DNA from: Cheiracanthium punctorium
Taxonomy: Eukaryota; Arthropoda; Arachnida; Araneae; Cheiracanthiidae
Reading direction: 5' to 3'
Assembly: GCA_038373885.1 (NCBI GenBank)
Contig: JAWZYV010019498.1
Coordinates: 558,001 to 622,000, forward strand
Length of the DNA: 64,000 nt
Shown here in pieces: positions 34,701 through 46,599 of the stretch. Each line of letters starts with the position of its first letter. The first letter of the stretch is position 1. The position numbers were made by a program, and so were the translations under genes. The notes beneath the pieces were generated by a model. The model was not told the origin of the DNA. It was given only the letters and a program-made list of their open reading frames with translations, and searched no databases.

Positions 34701-34861
34701 TAGACCGCCTAAAACCGGCGTACCTTTTGAATGAACAATTCAGACTGTTCCAGTATCGTCCTCCGTCGGTGGAAAAGACTCTTATGTTACCAGGTACGGA
34801 CGTTCAGTCCATTTCAGAATGCCACCTCCTTCGGTCTCGCGGGGGAGTACTGTGGCGTTGA
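31784..34861 (+). pseudogene. pol: Ty3/gypsy pol, 5'-truncated and inactivated (element B)
   Basis: Protease region with LIDSGAAC at about 31871; an in-frame TAA at 32057-32059 interrupts it. From 32060 the frame stays open to 34861. Reverse transcriptase: [16 protein letters not shown], then [10 protein letters not shown], where the usual second aspartate is missing (residues numbered from 32075: Y233-L-D235-I). RNase [10 protein letters not shown] and YCDHKPL. Integrase: H..H and CVPC zinc finger, then D634, D693, E729 (35-residue D-E gap). A GPYEV module lies near the C-terminus. Related to 412/17.6-type gypsy elements by general appearance. No gag or 5' LTR was found. Loss of the RT catalytic residue and the stop make it non-autonomous. 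Confidence 0.88.
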
Positions 34862-35200
34862 TTTCGTCGGTTTACGAACCAACAGTTTGCGAGCTGACAA
34901 CCAGCGAATCAGTTTGCGAACACACCCAGAGCGGAAAGTCCCGCGAATTTAAGAAGATGCAAATTGACCTTCACCAGTCTCTCCGGAGTAGATGGTTGGC
35001 AAGTATATAAACACCCAGCTGTGAGTGAAGCTGCCTAAAGAAAATAGCAGCATTATGTTCTATAGCTCGCGATTGATAATTTTTGTTATTTGTTATCCTT
35101 AAAGTTTATTCATTTTATTTTTTATCAATAAAATATGTTAGTTGTTGAGATGCTGTCTTGCGTCTTATTTTAAAGAAAGCACTTTTAGTGCGCAACGTAA
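34851..35200 (+). repeat. Probable 3' LTR of gypsy element B
   Basis: Directly after a purine-rich GCGGGGGAGTAC the sequence starts TGTGGCG, as LTRs commonly do. It overlaps the last codons of pol. It contains AGTATATAAACACCC (a TATA-like box at about 34999) and AATAAA at about 35127. The outer edge near 35195-35200 is estimated, as no second LTR is present for comparison. Confidence 0.55.
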
Positions 35201-36054
35201 GGAGGTGTATAATCTTCACCCCCCTCCACATGTCGTTCAGAAATAACTACTAAAAACCATTGTTGAACCAATTGTTGTCCAAAAACCATTTTTTACGCTG
35301 CCATTCTGCAAAAATAATGTACTTGATTCGTCTAAGGAAATAAGCAAATAATAAAGCTGCGCTCAGCATTTCCTAACATCGACCAGCCGTTGAGCCATCC
35401 TTAGTATGTGTTAAAATTATGCAATCACAAGTCGACATAGTTATAACGCCAACTTTTAAGTAAGTCAAGAAGACCATATTTTTCTCTAAGTTCTCTTTGC
35501 AAGAGCCTCAGACGAATTACTAATTACAGAACAACTGTACCCCGTTAACAGATGGTAATGTAAGTCCATGATTACTAAATCGTGGATTAAATGTAACGTG
35601 ATTGACATAATTAATATAAATTGTGAAACTATTATGAAAATAACTTAAAAATTAAACAAATACCTTCATAACACTTAAAAATATTATTTTCAATGAATAT
35701 TTTAGACATGGCTACTAAATTTTCTCTTTATTACGGAAAAAATGAAAGAGTAGCCAACTTGTTACAGTATATACTGTAGGGTTAAGTTTTCTCCATCAAG
35801 AAACTACTTTTATTCACACGTGTGATAAAAGTACCTCATTTTAAAAATGTAAAATAAGAGCAGTATCACCATATGTGGACAGCAAATATATTAGAAGCAG
35901 GAAATTCTATATTTTATTCAGTTCTCCACGAGAAAATGTCGTTCCGCTGAAATCAAATAAAACCAGTAAATTGCTTGGTTGTCACAAATTCAGATTTTAC
36001 AAATATAATCCTTTCTAATTTTTTGAAGTTGTGCAATTTGTTCATAAATAAATA
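35201..36054. other. Unassigned AT-rich sequence
   Basis: No gene or repeat recognised. Confidence 0.3.
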
Positions 36055-36135
36055 CGGGCTAGGATCCCTTAGAAAGTCCCCCACAGAGGGCATTTCTCAT
36101 ATAGGCCTAGGACAATAGAACATCAATCAGCCATA
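36055..36135 (-). mobile_element. SINE family S2 fragment
   Basis: Contains GGATCCCTTAGAAAGTCCCC and GCCTAGGACAA...AATCAGCCATAATCC, matching 54945-55020 in the same orientation and 55400-55500 in the other. Confidence 0.5.
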
Positions 36136-36149
36136 ATCCACAAACAAAC

Positions 36150-37115
36150 GAACAATATTACTGAGGAATAGTGTAACTTTCAACCACTGAAAAAGTTAAT
36201 AGAATGGGTTCTGTAGCTACAAAATGCCCATAGAGCGTAATGTATTAGAATTATTTTGAGCGTCTTTGTAAAAGAATTATTTGTGCTGTATGCATAAAAG
36301 GTTGCCTGTATGTTAATCCAAGGTATAAGCTATCTTCATTCCAAATTTTATCCAAATCCGTTCAGCCATTTTTGTGTGATTCAGTCACTATCCAAACACA
36401 CAAACTACACATTTATATTACTGGTAGGATTTGGAAAGTTATGAACTTTAAGAAACACATTTGGACTTTTCTTCCTTATGCTTTTTAATTTGGCATAAAA
36501 CTAACGTAATTCCCATGCCATTTCATGTTTTTCAAATGCATGTGATTCTGCATTTTCTGCTTTATTTCAAAAGCATAAACCATTTTTTACGGGTGAAACT
36601 CGCCACGCATGACCACCTAAAAACAATTTTTAATTGATAGTTTAAACAGTAATTAAAATTTCAAAATTCTGAGCTTCAGGTTGCATTACGGAAGTCATGG
36701 GCTTTTCTGAAATTTTCAAAGCTCTGCGTGCTGTAGATTTGTCTGGAGAACATTCATTTTTATTATTACAGATAGATAGATTTGGCGTAAAACTGGCATA
36801 ATTTCCGTGGTATTTCGTGTTTTTCAAATGCACTCGATTCTTCATTGAAGTAATAGAATTTCTGTTGTCAAAACATGAATTAGTTTATACGGGCGAAACT
36901 CGCCAAGCATGGCAACGTTTTTAACGTTGCCATTAATAATTAAAAAAGTAATTAAAAATCTAAAATTTTTAATATTCTATAGCCGTATCCAGGGTCCATC
37001 TATCTGTATACAAAAATTCATCATAATCGATTTAGCGGTTTAACCGTGAAAGCGTAACAAACAAACAAACTCATTTTCGCATTTATAATATTAAAATTGG
37101 GTTATAGGTTTAATA
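36150..37115. repeat. Old dispersed repeats with a 292-bp internal duplication
   Basis: 36150-36430 is related to the foldback arms (GAGGAATAGTGTAACTTTC) and ends in an ACATTTATATTACTGGTAGGAT-like motif. 36480-36660 and 36780-36970 are direct copies spaced 292 bp (TTTTTCAAATGCA, GGGNGAAACTCGCCANGCATG). The end at 37060-37100 has CAAACAAACAAACTCATTTTCGCATTTATAATATTA, split by the limit of 20 into ACAAACAAACAAACTC and CGCATTTATAATATTA. That motif is widespread at the ends of arthropod repeats. Confidence 0.5.
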
Positions 37116-38444
37116 TGCTCAAATATTTTTCATAATAGATATATTAAAATATACAGGGTAATTTAAGTTATTTCTGCAAATCGAACCTTGTATAATACAT
37201 TTTGCCCATATATACGCATTCAAATATAATGGATACATTTATACTTGATGTAAAGAAAATACGATGGTAATTAATATTTCATTAAAATGTTAATTAATAT
37301 TTACGTTCTCGTGTAGAATTCTATCGTGCAGGAGGAAGCTGTACATAAAAAAAAAAAAAAATATTAAACTATGCATTTAAATCTCCAGTTGAATTAAAGT
37401 ATTTAAAAGTCAATTTTTTTTTAATAAATGTAATGTAGGATAAAACAGAAGAAAATTAGCTAAAATCTGTATTTAGTGTAATCCGTATCATTTTTTAAAG
37501 TCCACCTAAAGAAAATAAATAAATTCAATGTATAGAAAATATGAGCTTTCTGATTTTATGTGTCTTGTTTAATGTTAAACATCTTTCTGATTTATAACTT
37601 AAATACTTTTATGTACTTAAATACTTTTATGTAGATGTAAAAGAATAATTATTCTTTCACTTCATTATCTATGATCTATTAAATCTCATAAACCATTAAC
37701 TAGCCTTTTCCATTGCGTTAAAATTTGCAAAGTTAAATATTCTTCAGATTTATTTTGCCTTGATAATGAAGGAACAAATTTATTCAACAAAATCTTATTT
37801 ATTTACACTGATGAGAATATCAATGATTTACGTTTGCCTTTAGCTCCGAGCGATTTTCGATAAAATGCATATCTCATAAGATATTCATTATAAAATTAGC
37901 ATGTTGTAAAATATAATCTTAAATTCAATAAAAATAACTGTATTAAGTTCCGTGAAATTCAATGTGTAATCTCAGAATATTCATATTATGCCAACTTCAG
38001 GTCCCTGAGAGATTAGAAATTGTAAGTTGTTTAGTTAAAACGTAATGCTGGTGTAACTGGTGTGCAAATGTAACTTGCGATAAGACATTACGGTGTTCTT
38101 TCACTTATACGCGTTAAAAAGAATAGTATTATATTTTAAAATATTTAACTATACAATTTAGTTTAACTTTTAATTCAAAAATAAAATGTACATGTAATTT
38201 CATTTTACATGGGGGGAGCTTTAAATATACTGACATCCCTTTATATAAATGTCATCAACACTGTAGCTTATTTTATTCAGGCCACATTTATAATGCAATC
38301 TCTTCTAACTCATTAAAATAAGTTGTTGTGCTTGACGTTAAGTCATAATTTTACAGATAACTTCTCGATTTTTCTAGAGCTCCTAAAGCAGTAGCATAAG
38401 ATGAGTCAGAAAGATCATTTGCACCATTATCATCTTATTTATTA
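37116..38444. other. Unassigned very AT-rich sequence
   Basis: No supported gene; A-run near 37350. Confidence 0.3.
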
Positions 38445-40538
38445 CTAGCTGAAGTACCCGTCGTTGACGGGTTAGTACTGAATGTAAATTTCTAAAAGCA
38501 AGAACTTTCGTCAGCATTGTTGGAGTACACAGAATGGATGTAGTATGTTGCCAAAGTAAAGAATGCGCAATTATAATTTTTATGTATTGTTAAAATATTA
38601 CAGGTTAGAGAGTAACTAAGTAATATCATTTCATTCGCTTTAGTCGTAATTATGGGATGCGCAAACGAATATTTACACATATTCAAATAATTTTCGCAAA
38701 ATCTCAAAATCTAATCAACATTTTTTGAAAAATTAGAAGCCTAGAATTTAAGTTGAGTGACAACCTATCGTGTCACCCAATTTTGTTTCATTCCCTGCTG
38801 TCTTTATTTCGTGATGCTGGAACAAACATTTTAGCATTTTTAAACGATTTTCACAAAATCTCAAAATGTAATCAAAATATTTTAAAACTTCAACACCTAT
38901 AAATTAAGATTAGCAACTACCTATCATATCACCAAATTTCGTATTAGTCGTTATTACGCAATGCTTAAAAAAATATAACCGCATTTTGGGAGAATTTTCA
39001 CAAAATCTCAAAATCTAATAAAAAGTTTAAAAAATTGGACACCTATACTTTTTGTTGAACAACAACCTATCATGTGACCAAATTTCATATCATTCGCTTT
39101 AGTCGTTATTACGTAATGTGTGAACAAAAATTCACTCTGTTTGAAACGATTTTCGCAAAATCCCAAAATCTCATCGGTTTCTTTTTAGATGCTTATAGTT
39201 TAAGGTGACCACCTATCATTTCACCAAATACCATTTTTTCACCTTTGCAGTTATTACGTGATGTACGAACACAATACGCAGTGTGAAACAATTTTCGCAA
39301 AATCTCAAAATCTAATCAAGATTTTTTTTTAATTCGACGCCTATGTTTTAAGTTGAGTGATCACCTATCATGACACCTAATTTCATATCATTCGCTTCAG
39401 TCGATTTTACGTGATGCTTGAACACAAATTTACGCAGTTTGAAAGGATTTTCGCAAAATCTCAAAATACAATCAAGATTTTTTAAAAATTCGACGCCTAT
39501 GTTTTAAGTTGAGTGACCACCTATCATGACACCCAATTTCATATCATTCGCTTCAGTCGTTTTTACGTGATGCTTGAATACAAATTTACGCAGCTTGAAA
39601 GGATTTTCGCAAAATCTGAAAATTTAATCAAGATTTTTTAAAAATTCGACGCCTATGTTTTAAGTTGAGTGACTACCTATCTTGACACCCAATTTCATAT
39701 CATTCGCTTCAGTCGTTTTTACGTGATGCTTGAACACAAATTAACGCAGTTTGAAACGATTTTCGCAAAATCTGAAAATCTAATCAATATTTTTTAAAAA
39801 TTCAACGCCTATGTTTTAAGTTGAGTGACCACCTATCATGACACCCAATTTCATATCATTCGCTTCAGTCGTTTTTACGTGATGCTTGAATACAAATTTA
39901 CGCAGCTTGAAAGGATTTTCGCAAAATCTCAAAATCCAATCAAGATTTTTTAAAAATTCGACGCCTATGTTTTAAGTTGAGTGACCACCTATCATGACAC
40001 CCAATTTCATATCATTCGCTTCAGGCGTTTTTACGTGATGCTTGAACACAAATTTACGCAGTTTGAAACGATTTTCGCAAAATCTGAAAATCTAATCAAG
40101 ATTTTTTAAAAATTCGACGCCTATGTTTTAAGTTGAGTGACTACCTATCATGACACCCAATTTCATATCATTCGCTTCAGTCGTTTTTACGTGATGCTTA
40201 AACACAAATTAACGCAGTTTGAAACGATTTTCGCAAAATCTGAAAATCTAATCAATATTTTTTAAAATTCGACACCTATGTTTTAAGTTGAGTGACCACC
40301 TATCATGACACCCAATTTCATATCATTCGCTTCAGCCGTTTTTACGTGATGCTTAAACAAAAAAAGCGTCACGGACAGAATGACAGAATGACAGAAGGAC
40401 AGAATGACAGAATGACAGACAGACAAACTTTTTTTTGAGGGTCGCATCGGATTCCCGGGTGCTTGAAACGGATAGAAATCGCAAAATTTTTGAATTCCAA
40501 GAAATGTACAGACAAAAGTCTAATTTTATTTATATAGA
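38445..40538 (-). mobile_element. Non-autonomous Helitron with internal tandem array
   Basis: On the minus strand the element starts TCTATATAAATAAAATTAG (40538 downward) after an A. It ends with a hairpin ACCCGTCAACGACGGGT, a short spacer ACTTCAG and CTAG (38448-38445), followed by T. TC start, 3' hairpin, CTRR end and insertion between A and T are the Helitron rules. No Rep/helicase is encoded. The interior is mostly a 156-bp tandem array, as in several non-autonomous Helitron families. A GACAGACAGACAAAC block lies near the 5' end. Confidence 0.75.
38490..40365. repeat. 156-bp tandem array (about 12 units)
   Basis: The block ATCATTCGCTTCAG recurs at 39387, 39543, 39699, 39855, 40011, 40167 and 40322, giving exact 156-bp steps (155 for the last). 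More diverged units extend left to about 38500. Units share GTTTTAAGTTGAGTGACCAC and ACGATTTTCGCAAAATCT. The right-hand units are the most alike, which suggests recent expansion there. Confidence 0.95.
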
Positions 40539-40639
40539 TAATCTTCAGCTGTAACTCATCTAAAATGCTTTCAATGTCTTTACTTTCTCCTCGTATTTAC
40601 TTGATATTATATTTTCATCAGCAAATCAAAATTTCAAAA

Positions 40640-41260
40640 TAAAATTTCAACATTTCAAAATAAAATTTGGTGAAATGATAGATGGTCACTCAATTTATAC
40701 TATAGGCGTCAAATTTTTAAAAATATTCATTAGATTTTGAGATTTTTCGAAAAATCCTTCAAACTGAGTGAATTTTTGTTCGCACATCACGTAATAAGGA
40801 ATAAAGCGAAAGAAATGAAATTTGGTGACATGATATGTGATCCCTCAACTATAGGCGTCGGATTAAAAAAAAGTTGTTAGATTTTGAGATTTTTCTGAAA
40901 ATTGTTTCAAACAGCGTAAATTTTTGTTGGTGCATCACGTACGACTTACGTGAATAAAACGAAATTTACTGACACGACAGGTGGTCTTACAACTTGAATT
41001 ATGCCCATAGAGTTTCTTAAAATTTGGAGATTTTGAGAGTTTTCGAAAATTGTTTCAAACTGTGTAAATTTTTCTTCGCACATCACTTAATAAAGACTAA
41101 AGCGAAGGAAATGAATTTTGGTGGCATGATAGGTGATCACTCAACTTGAGCTATAGGCGTCAGATTTTTAAAAGATTTTTATTAGGTTTTGAGATTTTTC
41201 TGAAAATCGTTTAAAACTGCGTGAATTTTTGTTCGCGTATCACGTACGAATTAAGTAAAT
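40640..41260. repeat. Inverted, diverged units of the 156-bp repeat
   Basis: About four units in the opposite orientation to the main array (for example ACTATAGGCGTC, GATTTTGAGATTTTTC, CGCACATCACGTAATAA). They are more diverged than the main array and probably come from a separate, older insertion of the same family. Confidence 0.8.
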
Positions 41261-41264
41261 TCCA

Positions 41265-41520
41265 GCTAGAAAATGTTTGCACTTTTTGTGCAAAAAACTT
41301 CCATAAAAAATGAATATTTTGAATACTTTGAAAAGTGTACAATTTTTGTGCACAGTTTTTGACGACATAAAATATGCACTTTTTAGTATACATAAGAACT
41401 GCATATAATTTGCACAAAATGTGTATACTTTCAAAATATTCAAAAATATCCACTTTTTATTCACAAAATTGTGCACAATCTATACTTTTTTGCAAAAAAA
41501 TTGCATACTTTTTCTAGAAA
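41265..41520. other. Short imperfect repeats of TTGTGCA/TGCACAAA
   Basis: Multiple TTTTTGTGCA and TGCACAA... motifs at irregular spacing, AT-rich; no gene. Confidence 0.4.
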
Positions 41521-41539
41521 GGATGGTCGGGTGTTTTAG

Positions 41540-41624
41540 TCGGCTTTCTTCAGATGTAACGTGAATACGCGTTAGAACCCCTTAAAAAGCCTAACGGCCA
41601 AGGCACCCCCCCATTCTTGGCAGA
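41540..41624 (-). mobile_element. SINE family S2 fragment split by a hAT
   Basis: AACGTGAATACGCGTTAG and GCCTAACGGCCAAGGC match the S2 body seen at 55700-55790 and 54090-54165. The hAT at 41625 is inserted immediately after. Confidence 0.45.
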
Positions 41625-42956
41625 CAGTGGCGGCTCGTCATTAGGGGGCAGAGGGGCCTGGCCCCACCTGCTATTTCAAAAGTTTTTTTTTAATTATAAT
41701 GCAAAACTTGGATTCTTCTAAAATCGGTTTACTTTAATAAAGGTGCCTGCGTGTATTTTATTCTATTTTGATTTAAGATGGACAAAAGGAATATTTAAAG
41801 GAGCATTTTTTACACCAGCTTTGTCCCTTAATCCAATTATGTAAAGCGAGCCATCATTTAAATCCTACGGCCGCGCAGCGGCATCGCCAATGTATTCCCC
41901 ATTGAAGCACTCTGGGGCCCGAGACATGAAGCCCTAATATATTTGCGCCAAGCACAGCACAGTAGAGTAGTGTTAGTACACTTGATCATTTCTCAAAATA
42001 TGAACATATTTGGCCGGTTATCACAAAAAAGAATGCGAAAACACAGTTCATTTAGCATCTATTTAGGGCCCCATAGCATTGGCCCGATAGGAGAAATAAG
42101 TGTTTCCATGGTCGAAAAAAGCTGCTGATTGTGATTTTTGTTCTTATAGCTGATCATCTTTAAGAATTAGGAATTTTTATTTATCTCATTTAAAACAGAC
42201 TTAATTTTACTAGTTTTTCGGTTTCATATATAGTGAAAGTATCAATTGAGTGAGAAATGGTTGTAGATTAAAATATTTTGTCAAATTATAAATATATTTA
42301 ACGACTATGAATTCTGTTGACAGTTTATTACAAGTTCCTTTCAGCAGATTAAAAAATGCAGAAAAGCTTAAAATAAACGCTTGGTACCCTATCAACCAAA
42401 CAGTTTTGTCCTTAGACAAAAAGATGACAAAAGGACACGATCATTTCAACTAGAATGGTACAGTAAAGCACCATGACTTTCAATAAGTGAAGCAAAAAAT
42501 TCTGTTTTTTTTCGTTTTTATTGTTTGCTATTTGGAGATGAAACATTATGGACCAAATCGTTTTCCAACATGTACACATGCAATTGTTGAATCTAATATT
42601 GTATTCAAGAAAATCATACTTTTTTTATATTGAATTTTTTTTTTTTAATTGATATTGTACCTTTTTGAGAAAGAAAAATGGAGGAAAAGGTTTTTTTGGT
42701 GCAAAATAAATCTGCAGTCTTTAAATGAAAACTTAAAGAAGAAATCAATTTGCCTTTCATAACTTGTTACTCGAAAGTGTTTATGTATTCACACTGTTTA
42801 CAAAAGCGATTCATATATATTTACCTTTTCGAGCTTAAAAAAAAGCCCCCTCCACTGAACGATCCGCCACAGCTCTATGTATATGTATTTTCCCGATTTG
42901 AACTGGCACTATTTTTTTCGGGCCCCACCACTGAAGCAGGTCACGAGCCGCCACTG
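41625..42956. mobile_element. hAT transposon derivative, 1.33 kb
   Basis: Ends CAGTGGCGGCTCGTC and ACGAGCCGCCACTG with an exact 8-bp duplication TTGGCAGA (41617-41624, 42957-42964). GGGGCCTGGCCCC lies near the left end and GGGCCCCACCACTGAAGC near the right. No ORF above about 80 codons; non-autonomous. Confidence 0.9.
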
Positions 42957-42964
42957 TTGGCAGA

Positions 42965-43189
42965 TATCCCTTTTGCAGATTTGCCATAACACAACACAAA
43001 CAGATAGTCTCTGTTTAACAAATTCGTCTACTTTTTTTTTTTCCTCCAGATCCTAAAGCACATTAAGAATTTTCTTGTGAATAATCTTCACATAATGAAT
43101 TACATGTTCAGTTTAATCATTTCTTAAAGTTAATCTATCTATTTAACTTTACATATGGTCACAGAAATTGAAGTATTACCTGTTTGTAT
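42965..43189. other. Unassigned AT-rich sequence
   Basis: No gene seen. Confidence 0.25.
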
Positions 43190-43287
43190 AAAATGTAATC
43201 TGTACTTATTATAAAAGATGTCTGTTTGTTTGTCTCACTGTAGACGGCATCACGGACAAACGGCTACACGTAGAAATACCAAATTTG

Positions 43288-43330
<43 letters not shown>

Positions 43331-43960
43331 GTGGTGTTAAGGTCAATTATCTGCTCAACGGATCTAGGAATAGGGAGGGGGGGAATTGCCCTTCGGGTCT
43401 TTCTGAGGGATTCGTGGGGGACAAGGGAACCTAACCCGTATTTACACCAAATTTGGTACATAGGAAGTTCTAAACATGAAGTTGTGAAACCTCAAAGCAA
43501 TTTTTTTCAAAATTCAAATTCGATTTTTTTAAATTTTATGTTTTATGCGATTTTTCGCATATTTTCGCACCTAATTCGTCATAACGGTGGTAATTATTCT
43601 TGCAGTAAAACGGTATTTGTATCATCGGTTAGAGGAAAAAATTTTCTTTTAAAAATAGTTTTTTTCTGAATATGTAGCATAATTTGCATATTTTTAGGAA
43701 TTTTTTATTTAAAGATGACATTTGACAAAAACTGGATTTTCAAATCGCAATGAAATCTCCTTCTGTGACACCTAATTCATCAAGATGCATTGGGGAAAAA
43801 TGTTTTGAAAGATTTCCCGTTCTGTAAATAGGTAAAAATTATGCCATGATCTTAACCCAATTTATTCCCGCTCATTTCTAACACAAGCGGACGACATTTT
43901 GATTAAAACTTGCCATAGAAGTATAAGAAAAAATTAACGGTTAGTACAGTGGCATTTTAA
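43190..43960. repeat. Repeat with (TG)n(AG)n microsatellite and S2 insert
   Basis: (TG)n at about 43289-43310 and (AG)n at 43311-43330. 43340-43470 contains S2 blocks (GGATCTAGGAATAGGG, GGGTCTTTCTGAGGGATTCG, CCGTATTTACACCAAATTTGG). The phrase ACCAAATTTGG occurs on both sides of the microsatellite (about 43279 and 43446), which suggests that the S2/microsatellite block sits within an older repeat. Confidence 0.5.
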
Positions 43961-44492
43961 TCCGTTGCTTAGATTTAAAAATTGAAATGCTTTAACGCAG
44001 CTGAAATTGCTAATCATTTTAAAAGTTACAAAATTTGTTTTAAAAAGCGAGATATATTAAATATGTTTCCTGACATATGCATGTTGCGAGTATAGTTTCA
44101 TTTTAAAGTTGGATTACGTTCCTCCATAGCGGTCCTGTATAAAGCGAAGAAAAAAAATTCCACGTCGTTGAATTTATAAAAAAAAAAAAAAAAAATGTGA
44201 ATTTCACAGAGAATATCAACCTGGTTTTCACGAGAGAATCTCCCTTATTGCTGAATAAAGGATTTTTGCAGTTTTATAACGGAAATAATGTTAAAAAACG
44301 AAAATTATCTGTGATCCTTCTGAAAGTCATAAGTACATTTTCCGTTCTCTTTCTGGCACCTGCGACCTTGAACTAACGAAATGTCTCCGAGTCACTTCTG
44401 CTAGCAATCAAAATAATACCCAGAAAGCTTATTTTATCAATTTTGAATGCAAGATGTTCGCTGCTCATTCTGTCTGCAGTTCAATTGGGTGC
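43961..44492. other. Unassigned AT-rich sequence
   Basis: No gene recognised; A-run at about 44178. Confidence 0.3.
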
Positions 44493-44494
44493 TA

Positions 44495-45733
44495 CCCAGA
44501 CAGCACAGCAAACTTGCATCAAACTTGTAGCAAGCTTGATTTATCAAGTCAATAAACTTGAATTAAGCTTGAAAATATCAAGCGTGTAAGCTTAATGCAA
44601 GCTTGAATCAAGTGTTCTAGTTTACACTTGCCCAGCTTGCATTAAGCTTGACATAGCAAGCTTAATTTCAAGCTTAAAAAATTTTCTCTAAATACACGGG
44701 GCAAACGCGCCCCACATACTTTTTTTTCCTCGCATTTCCCCCCTCTGTGCTGAAATTTTAAGTTATTTTAATCTGTTCCATCAAACGTCGGCGGCTGGGT
44801 TCGATCCCAGGAACTTTAGGCTGGAAGGCCGGCGTGCTAAACGTTCGGCCATTATGCCTCGGGCAGCTATGACTAAAGTTTGAAGTGACTGTTGTCACGC
44901 CAGATCGATAAGTATGGGCGATGCTGATAAGTTTCTTTTATTTTTCCATGGGATGAATCAAAATTTAAATAATGTTATGTGTGATTTATAGACTCTACTA
45001 ATAGGGAAATAAGCATAATATAAACTTAAAAGCAGGACACGTTTTAAAACTTTCAATATCGCAACACTCATCGTTGAGCAATACTGCTGGCCAAAATCGA
45101 GACAAATGACTGATTTTGAAATCAATTTCGTAGTATAATTGTATTTTATTTTGAAGAATTTCCATATTTGGAAATATAGAATCTTTTTTTTTTAATTCTA
45201 TGTTCAAGTACATTTATGACTGATTAATTATTTTGTGGAGGCCGGATTACGCCTCATTCTACCACCCATAAAGTGAAGTATATTAACTAACTAAATTGTG
45301 TTAATTATATTAAAATTTATTTTTAGGGCTAATTAATTAGTTAATGGAATTACTAATGTTAATTAGATGTAAATAAAACTAAAACTCCCCTCGTGTTATA
45401 CTTCAGAGGGGCTTATCCCATTCATTCCTTCCCTTTGCGTGTTCTAATGTGCAGGTTTTGTGTTATAATAAAATAAAACACAAATTTTACGAACTTTTCT
45501 TTATTGAGCAAATTTGAGAAACGCTAAGACAATTAATGTCCATTCTCTTTCACAGATGGCGCCATCAACGGTCGCTTTCGAAAGGAAAAATCAAGCTGTA
45601 TTTAAGCTTGACAATTCAACTTGACTCCTGCAAGCTTGCTGCCAGCTTAAAATGAGTTGAACTGTCAAGCTTGTATTAATACGTCAAATTCAAAGAAATG
45701 TCAAGCTTGATTTAAGCTTATGTGCGGTCTGGG
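44495..45733. mobile_element. CAAGCTTG-rich inverted-repeat element, copy 2
   Basis: Ends CCCAGACAGCACA and GTGCGGTCTGGG with TA on both sides. Highly similar to 22166-23436 along its length, including the AT-rich centre and the tRNA-like segment. 1239 bp, non-coding. High identity between copies argues for recent activity. Confidence 0.85.
44785..44865 (-). repeat. tRNA-like segment inside copy 2
   Basis: The minus strand reads ATGGCCGAACGTTTAGCACG and then CTGGGATCGAACCCAG, A-box-like and T-arm-like. Paired with the equivalents at 22478-22556 and 53565-53632. Confidence 0.5.
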
Positions 45734-45868
45734 TAAGATCCCTTAAACGTACAAAAATATCGTCTCATTACGCAAGACAGACTACTGCAGATAACTGGAG
45801 TAAAGTACTTCAGCTATAGGTATAAGCTAATAAGGTAAGGTCAGCATAATTGGAGTAAAGTACTTAAA

Positions 45869-46030
45869 GCTGGCTGTGCCCGCGCACAGCCAGCTGCGTC
45901 AAAAAAGGGTCTCTAGCTCTGTGGCATGCGATGAACATTTCGATCGTCCGCCATCTTGCTGGTGGTTAATTCGAGCGATGGCAACGGCTGCCCTTTTTTC
46001 AGCATTGGGAAAGGGTTGCGCCTCAAAGGG
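45869..46030 (-). mobile_element. TTAA MITE, copy 3 (half element)
   Basis: The right end GCGCCTCAAAGGG is followed by TTAA (46031-46034). The blocks match copy 2 (26327-26747) in reverse, up to the central hairpin AGCTGGCTGTG...CACAGCCAGCT, where the copy stops. It lies directly at the end of an ORF on the minus strand. Confidence 0.75.
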
Positions 46031-46577
46031 TTAAGAGGAAGAGTTCTTCGTTGCCAATTTTAACAAAAACCCCGCTACCATTGTGTCCATATTCATTCTT
46101 ACATATATCTGAACTGCTTCAATGAGAATATTATTATTCAATTCCATGGTAGCCTGACTTGGAAATTCAGGATGATGAGACTTATTAGTATAAATCAGTA
46201 ACTCCGTATGAAAAAGCACACCAGGCAATGAGTCAAGAATTAAATTTATCAGAAGCCTGCAATATATCCAGTTTCTCAGCATGACTGAGGGGTCTATTTC
46301 TTTTCGATCTTTGATTTTTTTCCCTATCCACTCAAAAAGTTTGCCGTAAGATGTTGATCACGATAACTTAATGAGTTTGCCAAAGTATTTAGTAAGATTC
46401 GATATACTTCTAAACCGTAAGGATTGTAAATCAGCCTCACAGAGAACGGTATCAGTTGGGGTGCAATTGCAAAGTCCTGTAATAAAGCGTGTTGCGCACA
46501 GTTATATCCTATCCAGCCTTTCAAGGTTTGTATCCGAGGCAACATGCTAAATTTGGTAACCATATGCAAAAATTGTC
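46031..46577 (-). pseudogene. Protein-like ORF interrupted by a MITE; possible host exon
   Basis: The minus strand is open from 46577 to about 46335, continues in a second frame after a one-base shift, and runs to 46031. The two halves join smoothly as a mixed hydrophobic, helical protein (for example AIAPQLIPFSVRLIYNPYG, then GKLFEWIGKKIKDRKEIDPS and VMLRNWIYCRLL). A possible splice acceptor TATTATTAG lies just upstream at 46578. The frame ends at TAA, formed by the TTAA target site of the MITE. The composition looks like real protein rather than chance ORF, but I do not recognise the family. It may be a pseudogene or a host exon damaged by the insertion. Confidence 0.4.
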
Positions 46578-46599
46578 CTAATAATAGATATATAAGTAG

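Noticed and set aside
38490..40365. CRISPR-like array
   Set aside because: The repeat unit is a contiguous 156-bp tandem without unique spacers, in a eukaryotic Helitron.
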